64,000 bases of DNA, taken from positions 62,001 to 126,000 of the forward strand of contig PBYS01000060.1 of assembly GCA_002729725.1 (NCBI GenBank), in the 5' to 3' direction. The translations under genes were made by a program, and so were the position numbers. How positions within the stretch are numbered: the stretch's first letter is position 1; each line of letters opens with the position of its first letter. The notes below the pieces were generated by a model. That model saw only the letters and a list, made by a program, of their open reading frames with translations. It had not been told where the DNA came from and made no database searches. Positions 27,301 to 35,680 of this stretch are shown piece by piece. This stretch comes from Puniceicoccaceae bacterium. GTDB taxonomy: Bacteria > Verrucomicrobiota > Verrucomicrobiia > Opitutales > Coraliomargaritaceae.

Positions 27301-27603
27301 GTATCTCGCCTTCCACTTTGAAACTTGCCTCTAATGCGAGGCTGAGTGCGTGATACAAAGTCAGCAAGATACCGAGCACTAAAAGCGCACCCCAAGTATG
27401 AAATGCACCTGCAGCTCTTTCAGCTCCAAAGGCTAAGCCCCACGCCGAAATCAAAATAATACGAGCTGTCCTGCTTCCATTACAGGACCTACGATATCCA
27501 GACCAAAGGGACGTGCACTGTCTTGAAAGCTCGACTCAGTTTGCGCTATAGCAAATTGGTGAATGAGGCTACTTGCGAGAATGAGTTTAAAAATGTTTTT
27601 CAT
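27290..27603 (-). pseudogene. Broken small gene: signal-peptide ORF followed by an exosortase-C-terminus-like frame
   Basis: ATG 27603 opens a 50-codon frame (stop at 27451-27453) with a clear signal peptide (MKNIFKLILASSLIHQFAIA, then Q). The adjacent minus-one frame, open from about 27540 to a TAA at 27290-27292, encodes TARIILISAWGLAF followed by AGAFHTWGALLVLGILL. The latter looks like the Arg- and His-containing last helices of exosortases. No ATG starts that second frame; a TTG overlapping the first stop (TTGA) is the only start I see. Either one gene is frameshifted, or two tiny coupled genes exist. The frames are directly seen; the exosortase likeness is tentative. Confidence 0.4.
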
Positions 27604-27615
27604 AATGAAATGTTA

Positions 27616-27696
27616 TTAGCTAAGGGCATGCCAACTGCTGACCAAAAGTCGTAAGCCATTGCCAAGCAGCAGATTAAATAAAAACAAGACATTCAT
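27616..27696 (-). CDS. Possible 26-residue hydrophobic peptide ORF
   Basis: A short frame from ATG 27696 to TAA 27616 lies between the Wzx gene and the broken gene. It encodes a hydrophobic peptide with FNLLLGNGLRLLVSSW, loosely like the N-x-R helix of exosortases. It has no strong ribosome-binding site and may be a remnant rather than a gene. The whole stretch 27301-27748 otherwise holds no intact gene. Confidence 0.2.
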   Translation of the reverse strand: MNVLFLFNLLLGNGLRLLVSSWHALS

Positions 27697-27748
27697 TGTG
27701 AAGTTACCCCTCGCTCGTGAGTAATATTTACGGGCTACCATGCAAAAA

Positions 27749-29260
27749 TTACATCAGCTTGCGAACTTTTAATGCAATCCAAGCAAAGGCAGGAATCGAA
27801 GATAGCCCCCCCCGCAGGGCAAGTGCAACAAAGCCCCCTTCAGCAGGCATGGGGATAAAGTAAATCGTAGCGCATAAACAAGGAACAAAGAGCAAGAGTG
27901 GCGTGGCCCCGCTAAGTATGAATTTGGTGTATTTCAAGACTCCCAAATCGAGATATCTGAGTGCCATGGGAAGCACCAATAACCAACCGACTAAAAGTGT
28001 GGGGATCAATGTGCCAATCGCGACGCCCACGATACCGAAGCTCAATGCCAGCACGATACTGATGCACAAATTGGACAAGCCATCCAGCAAAGAGAGGCCG
28101 AGCAGCTTCTTTTCATAGCCACACATCATCAATATCCGCTTCGCACAGCTATTAGTCAGTTGCGAAGAAAAGACAGCGAAAAGTAAAATCTGCCCGACTA
28201 GGAAGGTGTCGCGCTCGATCTGCTCAAGTCCAGTTAGCAGTTGAATCAGCGGCTCTAGATACACAGCACAGAGTACATACAAAGGCGTGGTAATCAGGAA
28301 AGTCAGCTTCGAGGTCTTTAGTAGCAGTTCGCGCAGCCCAGCATTATCACCTGAGGCATTCATCTGAGCTGCTGCGGGACTGAGCGCATCTTGCAATTGA
28401 CGCGTGAACAGGTTCAACATTTCAGCAACCTTATAGCCCGCCTGGTAGGCCGCAATCACGCCCACTCCCATGGTGAAACCTAGCACCGCTTGGTCACTCT
28501 TAGCCATCAACAGATTGCTGAAGGTAATCAAATACGCTGCGATGGAGAAGCCCAACTGCGACTTTACTACCCGCCATTCAAACAAGCGAGGCGAGAGCGA
28601 GACTTCGGGTAAACGCCGCATCGCGACAAAAAGCGCTCCCACGTTAGGCAACAAAGTGGTGACCACACTCACGAATACAATGACCGGAAAACTTGCTTCG
28701 AAATAAAGCGCGAGTGAGATGCCGATAAAATTAAGCACGACCGAGCCAGTATTCAACCAATTGGCGATGTCGATCCGCTGTAGCCCTCTCAAGATTTCAG
28801 GAAATAATCCAAAGGGGAAAGTCAGCGCTAGCCCCGCAAAGAAGATGAAGTAGGACAGGCTATACATGCTATATTCCGCATCTGGTACTTCAACTGCCCC
28901 AAGAAACAGCCCACGGATAGCCCAAAAAAACAGCCCAAGCAAGGTGGCGAGTCCCACGAAGGTCCAAAGCATAGTGCTGAGCAGACGGCTTAACTCTTCC
29001 CATTCTCCTGTCGCGCTTTTTTCTGCAACCGCTTTTTGAGCGGTATAACCAAATCCAAAGTCGAGCAAAATACCGTAGCCAAACAATGACCACAGCAAAG
29101 ACCAAAATCCAAACTCCGCCTCTGATAGACCACTAAATAAGACACGAAATAGAATCACACCCAGCAGTAAGCGTGTGATGGTGCGTATATAATTACTCGC
29201 AGTGTTGCGCCAAAAATACCGCTTCCAAATTGGTGTTTCGACTGGATTGATTACACTCAT
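27749..29260 (-). CDS. Wzx-type polysaccharide flippase (MOP superfamily)
   Basis: This is an inner-membrane protein of 503 residues with about fourteen hydrophobic helices, the MOP/PST exporter layout. It is expected to flip the undecaprenyl-linked repeat unit to the periplasm, where the polymerase at 20957 would act. Family-like features are the N-terminal amphipathic NTASNYIRTITRLLLGV and the central GVGVIAAYQAGYKVAEML. It overlaps the export lipoprotein gene by four bases. A run of eight G (coding strand; 27806-27813) near the 3' end could slip. Confidence 0.88.
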   Translation of the reverse strand: MSVINPVETPIWKRYFWRNTASNYIRTITRLLLGVILFRVLFSGLSEAEFGFWSLLWSLFGYGILLDFGFGYTAQKAVAEKSATGEWEELSRLLSTMLWTFVGLATLLGLFFWAIRGLFLGAVEVPDAEYSMYSLSYFIFFAGLALTFPFGLFPEILRGLQRIDIANWLNTGSVVLNFIGISLALYFEASFPVIVFVSVVTTLLPNVGALFVAMRRLPEVSLSPRLFEWRVVKSQLGFSIAAYLITFSNLLMAKSDQAVLGFTMGVGVIAAYQAGYKVAEMLNLFTRQLQDALSPAAAQMNASGDNAGLRELLLKTSKLTFLITTPLYVLCAVYLEPLIQLLTGLEQIERDTFLVGQILLFAVFSSQLTNSCAKRILMMCGYEKKLLGLSLLDGLSNLCISIVLALSFGIVGVAIGTLIPTLLVGWLLVLPMALRYLDLGVLKYTKFILSGATPLLLFVPCLCATIYFIPMPAEGGFVALALRGGLSSIPAFAWIALKVRKLM

Positions 29261-30333
29261 TGGCCAATAGGAAAAGAAATACCAGGGCTGACTCCATCGA
29301 TCGTTTCGACAGAGTTAGAACCTTCACGCACCGCAATCGTCGTTGCCGCAGAGTTAAATGCCACCCAGAAGTAACGTTCTAATATTTTAAAAGGTCGATC
29401 CGGGACCCAAACAATGTCAAATGGTTTAAGTTCAACATTGGTTGCCTTACCAGCGAGTATTGCTTTAAAATCTACAACTGCAACCTTGGGCGCAGAGTGA
29501 GAGCCGCGTATGATCAATACCTTATCCAAATTAGCATCCCGGCTGGGGCCCATTGCCTTGGCCATCGCTGCGACGAGATTTAAATTGTCTTTATAGCCAA
29601 TCGCCTGTGGTTGCATCACTGCCCCGAGCACATGCACATTCTGTGATAACGAAGAAGGTAGATAAACATAATCACCATCTTTCAGATAGATGTTCTGGCT
29701 CATGTCGCCCTCTTTGATCAGAGCCATCAAATCAATCGGTAGAACTTCTCCGTTACGTAGTACAAAACTATTTCCGAGATCAGCTAACTCCTCTGTAGAG
29801 CCACTCTGACGCGAAGAAAACAAGCCGCCTGCTAATGAAATACCTTCTAAGACTGTGGTGGGCTGGCTCAAAGGATATAGACCAGGCTTGTTTAAGCGTC
29901 CAAGTAACCACGCGCGGCGACTGCGCACTTCGCGTAGTGTTACATTTACGCTTGGGCTGGTATAATCACGCCGTAAGGCTTGTTCCAAGGCATGTCCCAA
30001 CTCCTGAACTGTCAATCCATCGGCTTGAATCCCACCAGCGAGATCGTAATAAAGTCGCCCGTCCGGCATCACAAAAGTGCGTGAACGAGTACCTGCGATA
30101 CCTGTAATCTCAATTTCCAACCAATCGCCCACCCCGATTCTGTAAGGCTCAACACTCGGCTGTAATTCAGCCGCAGTGAGTGTTCGAGGCTTTTGCACGG
30201 ACTGAAATATCTCCTCCGGCGTCATTTGATCTGCAGGTTCACGCGGATCAAAGGTATCAATCGGTTGGGTGTGACGGCAGGCGGAAACACAGAAACTTAA
30301 AAAACAAAGTATAATGCTTGCGATACGAATCAT
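29257..30333 (-). CDS. Polysaccharide export lipoprotein (Wza/BexD family)
   Basis: This is an outer-membrane polysaccharide export protein. The start is set at ATG 30333, overlapping the previous stop (ATGA); it gives a lipoprotein signal with lipobox SAC followed by R (Cys at about 19). The poly_export domain follows (PYRIGVGDWLEIEITG), then SLBB-like repeats (RRAWLLGRLNKPGLYPL and HVLGAVMQPQAIGY). Length 358 residues is typical. It is one of two adjacent paralogues with near-identical layout, so the export channel may be hetero-oligomeric or one may be specialised. Confidence 0.9.
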   Translation of the reverse strand: MIRIASIILCFLSFCVSACRHTQPIDTFDPREPADQMTPEEIFQSVQKPRTLTAAELQPSVEPYRIGVGDWLEIEITGIAGTRSRTFVMPDGRLYYDLAGGIQADGLTVQELGHALEQALRRDYTSPSVNVTLREVRSRRAWLLGRLNKPGLYPLSQPTTVLEGISLAGGLFSSRQSGSTEELADLGNSFVLRNGEVLPIDLMALIKEGDMSQNIYLKDGDYVYLPSSLSQNVHVLGAVMQPQAIGYKDNLNLVAAMAKAMGPSRDANLDKVLIIRGSHSAPKVAVVDFKAILAGKATNVELKPFDIVWVPDRPFKILERYFWVAFNSAATTIAVREGSNSVETIDGVSPGISFPIGQ

Positions 30334-31349
30334 TCGGAATCCCTCCATCCGGTACGATCAAGCCAAGGGTTGGCAATTGCATCAGGCACATTTGCATCCA
30401 CCCAAGTTGAGGTCGCGCTACTCAGGAAGTTTTGCATCGCGGTGTCTAAAATTTGCTCTGCTTTGTACCAAGGGCGATCATTGACATAGACAATATCGCC
30501 AGGTGCTAAGGGGAAATCGGCTTCCAGTCCGGCCAAGATGGACTTCACATCAACGATGAAAAGCTCGGGATCGCTCATACTGCCACGGATCACTAGCACA
30601 CGATTTAACCAAGCGCCTTCTGTAAAACCTTTACGACGAGTAATCGCAGAAACTAGCGTCGCTCGGTTCGTGATTCCTTGCGCACCCGGCGTGGAGACCG
30701 AACCGAAAACATAGTATTCACTGGATAAATTGGAGGCTAGGTAAATATAATCGCGAGGCTCCAGGTATACATTCTGCGATAGATCCCCCTCAAAATACAG
30801 CTTTGCAAAATCTACATCCAGGCGTTCGCCGTTGCGAATAATGAAAGATCGATCCATATCCGCGATTTCCACTGTAGATTGTTCAAAGAGGCCTGTTTCA
30901 ATGCCGCGACTGCGAGCAATCGCTTCGAGCAAGGTAATGGGGCGATCCAGTGTGAATACCCCCTTATCCACGATTTTCCCAAGGATGACGTAGCGCTTAC
31001 TATTTAACTCTCCTGGCGTAATAATTAAGCGTGGATCGCGATGAAACTTACGTAAATTTTGCTCCAACTTACTGCGTAATTCATCAATGGATAGACCATC
31101 GACATATAAGCTGTTTACTTGCAAGTAACTCAGGGTGCCATCTGGGGCGATGCGCAATCCGGCACGGTCTAAGGCACTGCTCCCGTAAAAACGGATGTCG
31201 ACTACATCGCCCGGTCCGAGCGTGTAGCGCTCACGCCAGGACACTGGGGCGGTGGTTGTAGAAACCTCGCTTTGGGCATAGGCGCCCGTGAGCCAGGCCC
31301 ATAGTGCCAAGCTGCTAATTATGACGAAAATCGATCGCATGCGAATCAT
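30330..31349 (-). CDS. Polysaccharide export protein, SLBB domain (Wza-like)
   Basis: ATG 31349 overlaps the stop of the chain-length gene by four bases. The 339-residue product has a cleavable signal peptide (FVIISSLALWAWLTGAYA, then QSE) with no lipobox Cys. Next come a poly_export domain (YTLGPGDVVDIRFYGS) and two SLBB-type segments (RYVILGKIVDKGVFTL and YYVFGSVSTPGAQGI). Since it lacks the lipid anchor of its neighbour, it may line the periplasmic part of the channel. The pair is clearly duplicated. Confidence 0.9.
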   Translation of the reverse strand: MIRMRSIFVIISSLALWAWLTGAYAQSEVSTTTAPVSWRERYTLGPGDVVDIRFYGSSALDRAGLRIAPDGTLSYLQVNSLYVDGLSIDELRSKLEQNLRKFHRDPRLIITPGELNSKRYVILGKIVDKGVFTLDRPITLLEAIARSRGIETGLFEQSTVEIADMDRSFIIRNGERLDVDFAKLYFEGDLSQNVYLEPRDYIYLASNLSSEYYVFGSVSTPGAQGITNRATLVSAITRRKGFTEGAWLNRVLVIRGSMSDPELFIVDVKSILAGLEADFPLAPGDIVYVNDRPWYKAEQILDTAMQNFLSSATSTWVDANVPDAIANPWLDRTGWRDSE

Positions 31350-33337
31350 GATTCCTCTATCGACGGCAAGCGGTTGGCCCATTGATTGAGCACAGTAAGT
31401 TCGATCCACTTTATAATACGAGAAAGCGTGCGATCTGCAGCCGCATCCAAGATCAGCATACCATTTGCAGCACCAAGCAATTTTCGCATTAAATCACTCT
31501 TATTTCGAGTGATTTCACGCCCAGAAATGCTCGGCGAGTTTAATAAGTAATATGCATCCATTTGACGTAAAATACGCACATCCTGTACTGTTGGCGAGTC
31601 GACCAAGCGAACGAAGATTAAACATTCCTCATCCTCATGTTCAGTAACTGTATCCAAGGTGCGCGTCCAATGCTTGACTGCAGGATGTGTCCGCAAGGAC
31701 TCAATTCCATCGCTGGGCGCATGGTCGATGTTGAAGAAGGCTACCGACTGCCCTTCAGCATGTAAGAGGTCCAATAAGGCGCTCCAAAATACATGCTCAT
31801 TGGAGTCGACTTCAGTGTGGGCAAAGAGAAAGCGCTTGCGCTCCGCACCCTCGCCCGAAATGGCATGCGAGACCCAGAAGTCCTTCAATGCATGTTCATT
31901 ATAATCGAGTTCACTCCGAGGAAATAATCGACGCATCCACCATGTTGTCTTCGGGCAGTCTTCTGTAACATAATTAAAGATCGGGAGTGTCGAAGTCGCG
32001 ATGGCGACCTCCAAGGGCGTGCGTGAGGTCGCTTGCAAGAGTTCCCCAATAATTGCGAACATGAGTGCCAACATCAGACCTACTACAAATCCAATGAAAG
32101 CTAATAGAAAGGCTTTAACATACTGAGAGCTCACCGACACCTCAGCCAGACTCGGAGTTTGAAAAATCCGCCAATAGCCGGGCGCCTTGCTTTCGTAAAA
32201 CGCAGCTTCTTTGTGGCGACTCTCCAACAAGCCTTGCGCGTCGATGAGTAAATTGCGGCGACTCTTGAGTTCGGATAGTCGTAATGCCTTCTCTGGCAAG
32301 TCGGCCACTTCTGCCTCTCGCTGTGTGAGACGAAGCGAAAGATCCTCAACTAAATTTTCTAACTCTGTGCGTTCATTTTGGAGCGCAAGAATTTCGAGGT
32401 ATAAATTATCGCCCAAATCACTCCCTGTAAAATTCTTAAGATCTTCGACATTTGCGGTGTCGACCGAACTGAGCTGCTTAGTAATATATTCAATTTCGTA
32501 GAGCTTCTCCTTTACCATCGGGTTTTCGTCGGTATAGCGCCCCCGTAGGTATGTGAGCTCTTCGCGCTTTTTCTTCAAATCTGCCTCTAATGGGCTTTGT
32601 GCGCGTAACTCTTGTCGATAACGAGCGATTTGCACCTCTTTGGTTCGGAGCGAAATTTGTGCATTTGCCAAACCACTACGAGTCTGCTCCAAAGTTGCCA
32701 GGCTGGTTTGTGTCTGTTGGTCTACATCCACAAAATTATTTTTGCGCGCAAATTCTAGAATTTGCCGGTTCACTTGCTGTAATTGTAGCTCAATGGAGTC
32801 CAACTGATCGGAAATAAAAGTTTCCATCTGACGCGCCTCTTCGCGCTGCAATTGGTTGGTAAAGCGTATAATTTCGTCGGCCCAAATATTCACCGTATTC
32901 ACCGCATCTTCCGCACTAATACGTGAATGGGCGGTCAAGTAGAACAAGGAGGTATTCTTCTGTTTTACAATTTCAACCATCGACTTCACTTCCCCAGCAG
33001 TACGCTCAGGTGAGAGTCGCATCGCAGTTCCATTGAGGACAGCGGTCGAATATGTAGTCGACAGTAGCGTATCGTCACTCAAATCACGCGGTTTAAAGGC
33101 CTGGCCCGACAGACTCGTTTGCACTGTATTGGCCACTTCTGACTTGATCAGCTGCAAAGACACAGAATAGCGATTCTCGGCTTCAAAGCTGCCGACCACC
33201 CAGCCCAAGATGCTAAGCACGATTGAAAAGACAAAAAACCATAACCAGCGCTGGCGAATACCGTAAAGTAGGCGCAGCGGATCAATCGGGATCGGAAATC
33301 GAAAGGTGGCTGTAGTGACTCGCGACGGTAGACTCAT
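31346..33337 (-). CDS. Polysaccharide chain-length regulator (Wzz/GumC) with degenerate kinase domain
   Basis: This is a polysaccharide co-polymerase of 663 residues: membrane helix at 31-50, a long periplasmic coiled coil (about 165-400) with the PxxP-like SKAPGYW region, and a second helix at 409-432. A cytosolic domain follows. Its start (KRFLFAHTEVDSNEHVFWSA, 501-520) is placed like the Walker A of BY-kinases, but the glycine-Lys-Ser loop is missing. The Walker A' region is VAFFNID. There is also no tyrosine-rich tail. So it probably sets chain length without tyrosine-kinase activity. It heads the export sub-block with four-base overlaps downstream. Confidence 0.85.
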   Translation of the reverse strand: MSLPSRVTTATFRFPIPIDPLRLLYGIRQRWLWFFVFSIVLSILGWVVGSFEAENRYSVSLQLIKSEVANTVQTSLSGQAFKPRDLSDDTLLSTTYSTAVLNGTAMRLSPERTAGEVKSMVEIVKQKNTSLFYLTAHSRISAEDAVNTVNIWADEIIRFTNQLQREEARQMETFISDQLDSIELQLQQVNRQILEFARKNNFVDVDQQTQTSLATLEQTRSGLANAQISLRTKEVQIARYRQELRAQSPLEADLKKKREELTYLRGRYTDENPMVKEKLYEIEYITKQLSSVDTANVEDLKNFTGSDLGDNLYLEILALQNERTELENLVEDLSLRLTQREAEVADLPEKALRLSELKSRRNLLIDAQGLLESRHKEAAFYESKAPGYWRIFQTPSLAEVSVSSQYVKAFLLAFIGFVVGLMLALMFAIIGELLQATSRTPLEVAIATSTLPIFNYVTEDCPKTTWWMRRLFPRSELDYNEHALKDFWVSHAISGEGAERKRFLFAHTEVDSNEHVFWSALLDLLHAEGQSVAFFNIDHAPSDGIESLRTHPAVKHWTRTLDTVTEHEDEECLIFVRLVDSPTVQDVRILRQMDAYYLLNSPSISGREITRNKSDLMRKLLGAANGMLILDAAADRTLSRIIKWIELTVLNQWANRLPSIEES

Positions 33338-33365
33338 TTAGTAGGTAAACTCAATCAAGCTATGA

Positions 33366-34523
33366 TTATGCTGGATTTTTCACTTTAAGCGTATCCCGAT
33401 AGCGCTGGCAAGTTAGCTTTGCAGCTATATCCCAATCAAATAAGCTAGCATGTTTGAGGCCACGTTCAATGCGCTGCTGTATCTGCTCTGAGCTTTCTGA
33501 ATACAGCATTTCCAGAGCACCTGTCATCCCCGACACCGACTCAGGATCAAAATAGATCGCAGCCTCACCGCCCACTTCCGGCAAGCTACCACTGTCAGAA
33601 CTAACGACACGTACCCCGCAGGCTAATGCCTCCACCACGGGCAAACCAAAGCCTTCGATTAAACTAGGGAAAACCAAGGCCTCTGCTCCTGCATACCAGA
33701 GCGGCAACTCGGCCTCTTCCATAAAACCCGGCAAAAGAATATCCTTCGCGTAAGGTGAATCCGTGACGCGTTTTTGGATCACCTCGGCGCCATGCCAAGG
33801 GGCGCCTCCCAATACTAATTGAATCGCTTGCTCTGTATTATCACGAAAGTCCTCATACGCTTCGATCAGACGTACGTGGTTTTTACCCGGATGCTCCAAG
33901 CGTGACACATAGATTAAATAAGGCTGCTCCAGACCGTGCTTGGCACGAAAAGTCCGTAAATCCTCTATTTGCTGTGGACAGTATACGTCGCGACTCAAGC
34001 CATTATGGACGACTTCTATCTGCTCGCTGGGCAGTTTATAAAATTTCACTAAGTCTTGCTTAGTGAAATGGCTGACTGAAATCACAGCATTGCAGCGACG
34101 CGCCAGCCACGGAGAGAGCTGCCGTCCGAATAAGCCACGCAGCAGGCCGTATTTGTCACGCAAACGAAAAGGCGCACAATCGTGAATGGTCACTAACTGC
34201 GGAATCTTAGGACAAGCCACGATACGACGATAGCTTGGAATATGTAACAGATCATAGCCATGCTGCCGCAACAGCCGGGGTAACTTAACTTGGTGCCAGA
34301 GCACATTTTTGACTCCCGAAGTAGCCGATGCCGGAATGGATAACCAATGCGCATCGTCGAAATCAGGAAAAAGAGCGCGATCAGCGTCAAAACCAGCGAT
34401 GTGTAAGTCAATCGTATCGAAACTTCGCATACGATTCGCGAGTTCGACCACGTAGCGCCCCACTCCAGATAAGCCGCTCTGGATCATACCTGCCGATAAT
34501 AGTATTTTAATACGCTGACTCAT
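33366..34523 (-). CDS. Glycosyltransferase family 4
   Basis: This is a GT-B glycosyltransferase of 385 residues with AGMIQSGLSGVGRYVVELA at the N-terminus, LIYVSRLEHPGKNHVRLIEA at the start of the donor half and FPSLIEGFGLPVVEALACGV carrying the EX7E pair. Closest in style to WbaZ/mannosyl-type GT4 enzymes, though the donor cannot be fixed. Its ATG overlaps the stop of the WecG-STAS gene by four bases, so the two enzymes are made together. Confidence 0.9.
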   Translation of the reverse strand: MSQRIKILLSAGMIQSGLSGVGRYVVELANRMRSFDTIDLHIAGFDADRALFPDFDDAHWLSIPASATSGVKNVLWHQVKLPRLLRQHGYDLLHIPSYRRIVACPKIPQLVTIHDCAPFRLRDKYGLLRGLFGRQLSPWLARRCNAVISVSHFTKQDLVKFYKLPSEQIEVVHNGLSRDVYCPQQIEDLRTFRAKHGLEQPYLIYVSRLEHPGKNHVRLIEAYEDFRDNTEQAIQLVLGGAPWHGAEVIQKRVTDSPYAKDILLPGFMEEAELPLWYAGAEALVFPSLIEGFGLPVVEALACGVRVVSSDSGSLPEVGGEAAIYFDPESVSGMTGALEMLYSESSEQIQQRIERGLKHASLFDWDIAAKLTCQRYRDTLKVKNPA

Positions 34524-35680
34524 GTGCTCGCTTTTGAATGTTTGCGGCTTGACGCACGCCTCTCTCGCAAAGCGGCGAGTGCTGCGTCTGTATCCGGGTA
34601 GCTCGGGAATTGAGCTGATAAATGCATCGCATCAATAATTTTCACAACCACACTAGAGGGTTGTATAATTCCAAAGGCAACATCTGCTTGGCGCGCATCC
34701 CGTGCTAATTTAGCTAAAAGACCGATCGCAGAGCTATCCATGAAGCTGACTCTCGATAGGTCCAGAAAGACCGCTTGAGAGCGCTCTTTAGGTATGGCCA
34801 TAGACTCGATTACGCTCCGTTCAACGGCTCCAGACCAACTTAGCCATTGAGCATCAGCAGCCGTCACTTCGTGGCTTACGACCCGATCGGCAAGCACACG
34901 GGTCTTATTCGAACTTGATGGACGAGTGATCTTGCGCTGACGATTTGCCAGCACGATTAAGTAATAAAAGTCTTTGGCGTAGCGTTTCGCTAAGCGCTTA
35001 GGATCGCTCAACATGCGCCAACACCACTCCATGCCGGTCTTTTGCACCCATTTGGGTGCGCGCACTTGCGTGCCACAAATAAAGTCCAGCGAAGCTCCAA
35101 TACCAATCGAGAGTGGCACGCCCGATTCTCTGTAATGCTGCGAGATCCAATACTCTTGCTTCGGGCAACCTACAGCCACCAGTAATAAGTCCGGCTGTGT
35201 TTTTTTGATATCAGCCATAATGTCCTCATTTGGCCAGGAATCTACGCTACCAAAGGGCGGCGAAAATGTGCCCACGACTTCCATTTTTGGGTAGCGCTCG
35301 GCTAGTATAGCCTTTGAGCGAGTTAAAGTCGCGGTATCGGAGCCCAGGAAATATACTTTCCAGCTACGTTGATCCGCTTGCTCGAACAATTGAAATACCA
35401 TGTCGGAGCCAGCCACACGCTCTGGTAAGACCGGATGAAAATAGCGCGAGAGCCAAACTAACGGCATACCATCGCACACGACTCGATCTGCATGAAAAAG
35501 TATATCTTTTAGTGGCTCATTGTCGTATGCCTGCGCGATGAAATCGACATTGGCGGTAATATAATAGCTAGGTTCCTGCGCCTCGACTGTCTGGACGGCA
35601 TCCTCAATCGTCTCCTCCATGGTGATGACGTGAAAAGGTAAGCCCAAGAGAAAGGCAACTTTGCGTTCTGTTTGGCTCAT
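34520..35680 (-). CDS. WecG/TagA/CpsF glycosyltransferase fused to a STAS domain
   Basis: Residues 1-250 are a WecG/TagA enzyme (GT26), which transfers N-acetylmannosaminuronate-type sugars to lipid-linked acceptors: TANVDFIAQA, CDGMPLVW (Asp70), VGCPKQE (170-176), GIGASLDFICG and RAPKWVQKTGMEWCWRML. After a linker, residues about 275-375 are a STAS domain of the anti-sigma-factor-antagonist type with FMDSSAIGLL; Asp315-Ser316-Ser317 align with the phosphorylatable site. A glycosyltransferase with its own partner-switch domain suggests direct control by an RsbW kinase and SpoIIE phosphatase, and exactly such a protein is encoded at 11914. Four-base overlaps join it to both neighbours. Both domains are clear; control by phosphorylation is inference. 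Confidence 0.9.
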   Translation of the reverse strand: MSQTERKVAFLLGLPFHVITMEETIEDAVQTVEAQEPSYYITANVDFIAQAYDNEPLKDILFHADRVVCDGMPLVWLSRYFHPVLPERVAGSDMVFQLFEQADQRSWKVYFLGSDTATLTRSKAILAERYPKMEVVGTFSPPFGSVDSWPNEDIMADIKKTQPDLLLVAVGCPKQEYWISQHYRESGVPLSIGIGASLDFICGTQVRAPKWVQKTGMEWCWRMLSDPKRLAKRYAKDFYYLIVLANRQRKITRPSSSNKTRVLADRVVSHEVTAADAQWLSWSGAVERSVIESMAIPKERSQAVFLDLSRVSFMDSSAIGLLAKLARDARQADVAFGIIQPSSVVVKIIDAMHLSAQFPSYPDTDAALAALRERRASSRKHSKAST

